From the NCBI GenBank assembly GCA_029263855.1, contig JAJUFC010000010.1, positions 1 to 64,000 of the forward strand: 64,000 nucleotides of DNA, read 5' to 3'. This document shows, piece after piece, positions 59,646-64,000 of this stretch. Each line of letters opens with the position of its first letter. Positions within the stretch are counted from its first letter, which is position 1. Under the pieces are notes generated by a model. That model was given only the letters and a program-made list of their open reading frames with translations. It was not told where the DNA came from and did no database searches. Origin of the DNA: Candidatus Thermochlorobacteriaceae bacterium. GTDB taxonomy: Bacteria > Bacteroidota > Chlorobiia > Chlorobiales > Thermochlorobacteraceae. A program made the translations under genes and the position numbers.

Positions 59646-60773
59646 ATGCCGAAGAAATCAAAAACCAAGAAACGCGCATTTGACGACTCCAAAGACGAAT
59701 TTTTTCTCGCCAAGTGCTTATCACTTGCTAAGCGGGGCGCGGGAAAAGTCAGTCCAAACCCGATGGTCGGCTGTGTGATTGTTTGCAATGGTGAAATCAT
59801 CGGCAAGGGATGGCACAAGCAATACGGCGAAGCGCACGCTGAAGTGAATGCCATTCGCTCTGTCAAAGATGAATCGCTTTTGGCTCAATCGACGCTCTAT
59901 GTCAATCTCGAACCGTGTTCGCACTTTGGCAAAACGCCGCCCTGCGCCGACTTGATTATCGAGAAAAACATTCCGCGCGTTGTGGTGGGCTGTATCGATT
60001 CCAATCGCAAGGTAGCAGGCAAAGGGATTAAGAAACTCAAAGAAGCGGGCATTGCGGTGCGTGTCGGGGTCTTGCGCGACGAATCGGAGCAACTCAACGA
60101 AGCCTTTTTGAAATCGCATCGCCAACACTTGCCTTTCGTTGCACTCAAACTCGCACAATCGCTCGACGGACGCATCGCCACGAAAACCAAAGATTCTAAA
60201 TGGATTACCAGCGAAGTCGCTCGCGCCTACGCCCACAGTTTGCGCAATCATTACGATGCCGTCATGGTCGGCTCGCGCACCGCTCTTGCTGATAATCCCG
60301 AATTAACCGTTCGGCTTGTTCAGGGCAGAAATCCAACGCGCATTTTGCTCGACCGCCAACTGCGCGTGCCGCTTCAAGCCAACATTTTCAGCAAAGACGC
60401 GCCGACGCTCGTCTTTACTTCGCGCATCAACAAGCGACATCCAAAGGTCAAAGCATTGGAAAAAATCGGAGTCAAAGTTTTTTTCGTTGGTGAAAAAAGC
60501 GAATCGCTGAATCTGCTTGAAATCATGAAAATTCTGCACGAAGAGAGGATTCTTTCCCTAATGGTCGAGGGCGGGGCTCAACTTTTTGCCTCGCTCATTA
60601 AAGCAGGCTTGTGCGATAAACTCCACGCTTTCATCGCGCCCAAGCTCATCGGCGGCGACGGCTTAGCCAGCATCGGCGACTTTGGTTTGAAGAAAATCGC
60701 CGACTGCATCGACCTCAAAAAAACCTCGATTAAAGTACTTCAGGATTGCTTGGTCGTTGAGGGCTACTTTTAG
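59646..60773 (+). CDS. ribD: Bifunctional riboflavin biosynthesis deaminase/reductase RibD
   Basis: A 375-residue enzyme for the second and third steps of riboflavin synthesis: deamination of the diaminopyrimidine and reduction of the ribosyl side chain. N-terminal deaminase (about 15-155): GKVSPNPMVGCVIV, HAEVNAI, NLEPCSHFGKTPPCADLII with zinc ligands. C-terminal reductase (about 160-375): VALKLAQSLDGRIATKTKDSKWIT, DAVMVGSRTALADNPELTVR, VEGGAQLFASLIKAGLCDK. The usual length is about 360. No other rib gene and no FMN riboswitch is seen here. Confidence 0.96.
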   Translation: MPKKSKTKKRAFDDSKDEFFLAKCLSLAKRGAGKVSPNPMVGCVIVCNGEIIGKGWHKQYGEAHAEVNAIRSVKDESLLAQSTLYVNLEPCSHFGKTPPCADLIIEKNIPRVVVGCIDSNRKVAGKGIKKLKEAGIAVRVGVLRDESEQLNEAFLKSHRQHLPFVALKLAQSLDGRIATKTKDSKWITSEVARAYAHSLRNHYDAVMVGSRTALADNPELTVRLVQGRNPTRILLDRQLRVPLQANIFSKDAPTLVFTSRINKRHPKVKALEKIGVKVFFVGEKSESLNLLEIMKILHEERILSLMVEGGAQLFASLIKAGLCDKLHAFIAPKLIGGDGLASIGDFGLKKIADCIDLKKTSIKVLQDCLVVEGYF

Positions 60774-60797
60774 AATGGCACGGTTAAGCCGATACCG

Positions 60798-61082
60798 TTA
60801 ATTCAAGTGATAAGATTTGTAGTTGGAGAGCAATCGCTTCGGCTGAATAAGCGTATAGACTTTTCGGTTGCGCGCTGGAATAGGCTGTGTCGCCCTTGTG
60901 TAATCCGAATCGTTCCATACCTTGTCGCTTGTGCGGAAGATGAAATACAACCCAATCGGAATTGAGGAAACAACTAAAATGGGCAGAAATACAAATGCCA
61001 AAATTCCTAACGGAACAGAAAGCGCGGCGGCAATTACGGTCGCCAACGCATAGTAACCAAAACGGCGTAACTTGACTTGCAT
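60798..61082 (-). CDS. Small membrane protein of unknown function
   Basis: A 94-residue protein with a basic start (MQVKLRRFGYYALA) and one long or two short hydrophobic segments (ATVIAAALSVPLGILAFVFLPILVVSSIPIGLYFIF), then a soluble C-terminus rich in Arg/Tyr. The ATG at 61082 is preferred to an in-frame TTG at 61118. I do not recognise the family. It is convergent with ribD. Confidence 0.6.
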   Translation of the reverse strand: MQVKLRRFGYYALATVIAAALSVPLGILAFVFLPILVVSSIPIGLYFIFRTSDKVWNDSDYTRATQPIPARNRKVYTLIQPKRLLSNYKSYHLN

Positions 61083-61266
61083 AGCAAATAGTGTAGTTTT
61101 GTATTTAGTTGAACTCAAAAAGACAATGACGAACTACAAATACGACCACTCAAAATGACAAATGCTGACTGTGAAAAAGGGAACTTCTGGTTGGAACTTC
61201 TGAACGATAAACGCCAAATCGACCATAATAAATTTCGCTCATCGCATTTTTTTCAATCATCTTTCA

Positions 61267-62085
61267 ATGACCACGCCGAATTATCTCATCGCGCAACAGG
61301 TTTTGCGAAAAGCTAGCAACATTGACGCACAAAAAGCGACCAACGAAGTGAAGTCATATCTTGACTACGGCGCGGAGCGCGTCGGCGTTGTAGCCTCGCA
61401 CCAACAGGCGGTCTGCGTTCCGAACTTTGTGTTCGCCAAATACATCGACCACACGCTCTTGAAGCCCGACGCCTCTCGCGAAGAAATCATCACGCTTTGC
61501 AACGAAGCCAAAACGCACGGCTTTGCGTCGGTCTGTGTGAATCCGCACTATGTCAAACTGTGCGCGACAATGCTTCGGAACACTGATGTAAAAGTTTGCA
61601 CCGTGATAGGCTTTCCGCTCGGCGCAAGCACGACGCGCGTGAAGGTCTATGAAGCCCAAGTCGCCTGCGAAGACGGCGCGACGGAAATCGACATGGTCAT
61701 CAACATCGGCGAACTCAAATCTAAAAATTACGATTTGGTTGAAGCCGATATGGCGGGCGTTGTTGCCGCCGCCGACGCTTCAAATGCAATCGTCAAAGTA
61801 ATTTTGGAAACGTGTTTGCTCACCGACGAGGAAAAGGTGATTGCATCTGTTCTTTCCAAAAATGCGGGTGCGCATTTCGTTAAAACGTCAACGGGCTTTT
61901 CAAAAGGCGGCGCAACGGTTGAAGATGTCGCCTTGATGCGCAAAGCCGTCGGCGACGTGCTGGGCGTGAAAGCCAGCGGCGGCGTGCGCGATTACGCCAC
62001 CGCCAAAAAAATGATTGAATACGGCGCAACGCGAATCGGCGCAAGTGCCAGCGTCAAAATCGTCAGAGAAGCCAAATGCTTGTGA
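61267..62085 (+). CDS. deoC: Deoxyribose-phosphate aldolase
   Basis: A 272-residue class I aldolase that splits 2-deoxyribose-5-phosphate to glyceraldehyde-3-phosphate and acetaldehyde. Conserved parts are [64 protein letters not shown], the Schiff-base Lys in [17 protein letters not shown] and [16 protein letters not shown]. The N-terminal 50 residues are an extension beyond the usual 215-residue form. Stands alone. Confidence 0.96.
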   Translation: MTTPNYLIAQQVLRKASNIDAQKATNEVKSYLDYGAERVGVVASHQQAVCVPNFVFAKYIDHTLLKPDASREEIITLCNEAKTHGFASVCVNPHYVKLCATMLRNTDVKVCTVIGFPLGASTTRVKVYEAQVACEDGATEIDMVINIGELKSKNYDLVEADMAGVVAAADASNAIVKVILETCLLTDEEKVIASVLSKNAGAHFVKTSTGFSKGGATVEDVALMRKAVGDVLGVKASGGVRDYATAKKMIEYGATRIGASASVKIVREAKCL

Positions 62086-62107
62086 ACGGAAGGAGAATGC
62101 CTTATGG

Positions 62108-62139
62108 TTTGATGTTGGGTAGTCGCTTTTGTAACTTCG
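62108..62139 (+). promoter_or_regulatory. Promoter of the first ompH gene
   Basis: TTTG (62108-62111), 20 bases, TAACTTCG (62132-62139). It matches TTTG-N17-23-TAnnTTTG except for C in the seventh position. It lies 49 bases before the preferred ATG at 62189. Confidence 0.55.
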
Positions 62140-62188
62140 CCGCCTTATGAAAATCTGTCAAGACAAATCTGTCAAGATTAAATTTGAG

Positions 62189-62791
62189 ATGAAAATGCGA
62201 AAACAACTTTATTTTGCGTTCCTCGTAAGCCTTTCGGCATTTGGTTTGAGCACGGCTTCAAGCGAAGTGCGGGCGCAAAAAATCGGGTTCATTGATTCGC
62301 AAGCGATTTTAGACCAACTGCCCGAAGCCAAAGATGCCAAACGCCGATTGGAAGTGCTTACAGTAGAGTGGCAAAATGAAATCAAAAAAAAGCGCGACGC
62401 GCTCGACAAAATGGTGCGCGAGTTTCAAGCCAAAGAAGTGCTTTATACCGACGAAATCAAACAGCAAAAGCGCAAAGAAATGATGGACGCGGATAAAGCC
62501 ATCTTTGAGTATCAAAATCAAAAATTCGGTGTCGATGGCGAGTATTTCAGAAAGCAGAGCGAACTAATGCGCCCGATTCAAGACAAACTTTACTCGGCAA
62601 TGCGTTCGGTTGCCATTGATAACGATTACGAGTTCGTCTTCGACCGCGCCAGCGATACGCTTCTGCTTTATGCCAACGAAACACACAACTTGACGCAAAA
62701 AGTCTTAGACCGCCTGCTTGCGTCGCTTCCTGAACGAGACCGCACGGGTGGTCAAACTTCCGCGCCCAACCTTGAAGGCGGGGGCAAATAA
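62189..62791 (+). CDS. OmpH/Skp family periplasmic chaperone (copy 1)
   Basis: A 200-residue Skp-like chaperone that holds outer membrane proteins in the periplasm. Signal peptide ends VRAQ; the mature part starts KIGFIDSQAILDQLPEAKDAKRRLEVL, followed by a long coiled-coil arm rich in Lys/Glu, and ends with the core strands NDYEFVFDRASDTLLLYANETHNLT. The ATG at 62189 is preferred to 62147, which would add a basic segment before the signal. A second copy follows 46 bases downstream, as is common in Bacteroidota/Chlorobi. Confidence 0.9.
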   Translation: MKMRKQLYFAFLVSLSAFGLSTASSEVRAQKIGFIDSQAILDQLPEAKDAKRRLEVLTVEWQNEIKKKRDALDKMVREFQAKEVLYTDEIKQQKRKEMMDADKAIFEYQNQKFGVDGEYFRKQSELMRPIQDKLYSAMRSVAIDNDYEFVFDRASDTLLLYANETHNLTQKVLDRLLASLPERDRTGGQTSAPNLEGGGK

Positions 62792-62837
62792 ACAACTCAA
62801 CTTTAACTCAATCATTTAATTGGAGGAACAACAAAGA

Positions 62838-63392
62838 ATGTCAGCCATTCAACAGAAATTATCACTGCTTTCAAAAGGCAAAAGTTTTTTTGTCGGCTTT
62901 GGACTTGCTATCGGCTTTATGCTGGGCGTAGGCGCGAGCGGCGCGGGCGATGTTAAAGTGGGTTATGTCGATACCGACAACGTCATCTCTCAACTCCCTG
63001 ATTCCAAAGGCATTCAAGAAAAAATGAAGAAAATGCAAGAAGGCGCAGAAGCCGAAATGCAAAAAATGGCGAAAGACTTGCAAACCGCTTTTGAAGACTA
63101 TGAACGCAAGAAAACCACGATGACCGAAGACACCAAAAAGAAAAAAGAAGAAGAACTTTTAGGAAAGCGTCAACAACTCGAAGAGTTCCGCTATCAAAAG
63201 CAGAACGAATTGCAAAAGAAGACGGGCGAACTCTTGAAGCCGATTGAAGAAAAAGTGATGAAAGCGGTCGAAAAAGTCGCCAAGCAATACGGTTACAGCA
63301 TCGTTTTGAACAAAGGCGGCGTCGCCAACCCAGTGCTTTACGGCGATAAGTCGCACGACCTGACTTTCAAAGTCCTTGATGCCGTCAAATAA
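62838..63392 (+). CDS. OmpH/Skp family periplasmic chaperone (copy 2)
   Basis: A 184-residue paralogue of the preceding gene. Hydrophobic start (FFVGFGLAIGFMLGVGASGAG) followed by DVKVGYVDTDNVISQLPDSKGIQEKMKKM, a long coiled coil (EAEMQKMAKDLQTAFEDYERKK), and YGYSIVLNKGGVANPVLYGDKSHDLTFKVLDAVK. GGAGG lies 11 bases before the ATG at 62838, and an in-frame TTG at 62820 overlaps the ribosome site, so the ATG is chosen. Probably in one transcript with copy 1. Confidence 0.9.
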   Translation: MSAIQQKLSLLSKGKSFFVGFGLAIGFMLGVGASGAGDVKVGYVDTDNVISQLPDSKGIQEKMKKMQEGAEAEMQKMAKDLQTAFEDYERKKTTMTEDTKKKKEEELLGKRQQLEEFRYQKQNELQKKTGELLKPIEEKVMKAVEKVAKQYGYSIVLNKGGVANPVLYGDKSHDLTFKVLDAVK

Positions 63393-63407
63393 GACTGCGT
63401 TTGTACT

Positions 63408-63438
63408 TTTGAAAGTCAATTCTCGCGCCGTATATTTG
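63408..63438 (+). promoter_or_regulatory. Promoter of rpmE2 (Bacteroidota type)
   Basis: TTTG (63408-63411), 19 bases, TATATTTG (63431-63438), an exact consensus match, 59 bases before the rpmE2 ATG. Confidence 0.7.
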
Positions 63439-63497
63439 CGGTCCTTTTTTAGAAAAGTTTAATCTCATTCAACGGTAACGCCAAAAGATATTTAAGC

Positions 63498-63767
63498 ATG
63501 AAACCGAATGCGCATCCGCAAAACTATCGTCCTGTCGTCTTCCAAGATTTGACCGATGGTTCGACCTTCATCACACGTTCCTGTGTTGACACCAAAGAAA
63601 CCATCAAATGGACAGACGGCAACGAGTATCCGCTCTTCAAAGTGGAAATCAGCAATTCGTCTCACCCATACTACACGGGCAAGCAAGTGCTCGTCGATAC
63701 GGCAGGTCGCGTGGAACGCTTCAACAAGCGATTCACCAAGCCTGCGGCGAAATCAGACGCCAAGTAA
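63498..63767 (+). CDS. rpmE2: 50S ribosomal protein L31 type B
   Basis: An 89-residue L31 of the zinc-free type: [29 protein letters not shown] and [21 protein letters not shown] are characteristic, and the CxxC pairs of zinc-containing L31 are absent (one Cys only). Its promoter and terminator make it a single-gene transcript. In organisms with both forms this one is used under zinc shortage; here I can only see the one form. Confidence 0.96.
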   Translation: MKPNAHPQNYRPVVFQDLTDGSTFITRSCVDTKETIKWTDGNEYPLFKVEISNSSHPYYTGKQVLVDTAGRVERFNKRFTKPAAKSDAK

Positions 63768-63787
63768 TGTTTGCTCCATAAACATTG

Positions 63788-63827
63788 ATGCTCAAATCGG
63801 CAACCGCCCCTTTGAGCATTTTTTTTG
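63788..63827 (+). terminator. Intrinsic terminator of rpmE2
   Basis: ATGCTCAAA (63788-63796) pairs with TTTGAGCAT (63811-63819), a perfect 9-base stem with a 14-base loop, followed by TTTTTTTG. Confidence 0.9.
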
Positions 63828-63854
63828 TCCAAACCGAAAAAACACTTTCTTCAA

Positions 63855-64000
63855 ATGGTTAAAGAAACTCTGCATGCCGCTGAACAGCGCATGAAAAAAT
63901 CGTTGGAAGTTATCCAAAGTGAATTAGCCTCTGTCCGCACGGGCAAAGCCACAACCGCACTTCTCGATGGCATTAAAGTGGAGTCTTACGGACAACTCGT
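63855..64000 (+). CDS. frr: Ribosome recycling factor (N-terminal part, cut by window end)
   Basis: The first 48 residues read MVKETLHAAEQRMKKSLEVI...ELASVRTGKATTALLDGIKVESYG, the standard start of RRF, which together with EF-G splits the post-termination ribosome. RTGKA and DGIKVESYG are conserved. The rest lies beyond base 64000. It follows the rpmE2 terminator, so it is transcribed from its own promoter. Confidence 0.93.
   Translation, partial: MVKETLHAAEQRMKKSLEVIQSELASVRTGKATTALLDGIKVESYGQL

Overview
The window reads as a chromosomal segment of a green sulfur bacterium relative (Chlorobi/Chlorobiota), most likely of the Chloroherpeton/Thermochlorobacter side of the phylum. Direct support: a chlorophyllide reductase subunit gene (bchY), a PorV-type outer membrane protein and secreted proteins with C-terminal type IX secretion sorting domains, a gas vesicle cluster, a CrtW-like carotenoid ketolase, and promoters of the Bacteroidota form (TTTG, 18-20 bases, TAnnTTTG/TAnnTTCG). 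A fused branched-chain or pyruvate type E1 dehydrogenase suggests carbon metabolism beyond strict autotrophy. The genus is an inference. There is no insertion sequence, prophage, CRISPR array or rRNA operon here.

Layout. 0-5.7 kb: a frameshifted type IX cargo gene, porV, and a large secreted M6-protease-like protein whose zinc motif is missing. 5.7-16.7 kb: Uma2 and cysteine-cluster proteins, a TPR histidine kinase, an ABC ATPase, two cyclophilins with a TPR protein, clpC, a tRNA cluster (Pro, Arg, His, Glu), carA and yajC. 16.8-19.4 kb: CrtW-like ketolase, YqgE, tRNA-Ser, acyl-CoA thioesterase and an FmdB-type zinc ribbon. 19.8-28.5 kb: gas vesicle cluster (gvpA, two helical-repeat proteins that may replace GvpC, gvpN, gvpO, a second GvpA-family protein, a GvpV-like coiled coil, an Hsp20-like GvpH), followed on the same strand by a PAS histidine kinase, a double-receiver response regulator, a small secreted protein and an AAA+ ATPase, and closed by an intrinsic terminator. 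GvpF/L, GvpG and GvpK are not in the window.

28.6-45.5 kb: a pullulanase-like lipoprotein, a coiled-coil protein, polysaccharide initiating transferase, esterase, MFS transporter, a repeat-rich gap, dnaK, an apparent attenuator or small RNA, hsp20, two lipoproteins (one with a CXXCH haem motif), an OmpP1/FadL-like porin, a cold-shock protein, an RsmB-type methyltransferase, a glycosyltransferase and an EndoG-type nuclease. 45.5-55.7 kb: an orphan RND adaptor, hemX and hemA separated by a broken two-gene insert, a methyltransferase, a second signalling set (hybrid kinase, small protein, double-receiver regulator) and bchY. 55.8-64 kb: the fused E1, dCMP deaminase, an unknown gene, ribD, deoC, two Skp/OmpH chaperones, rpmE2 and the start of frr.

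The most interesting parts are the gas vesicle locus with its own two-component genes and two 18-residue-repeat proteins, the terminator with a competing pairing partner upstream of dnaK, and the nonsense-interrupted insert between hemX and hemA.
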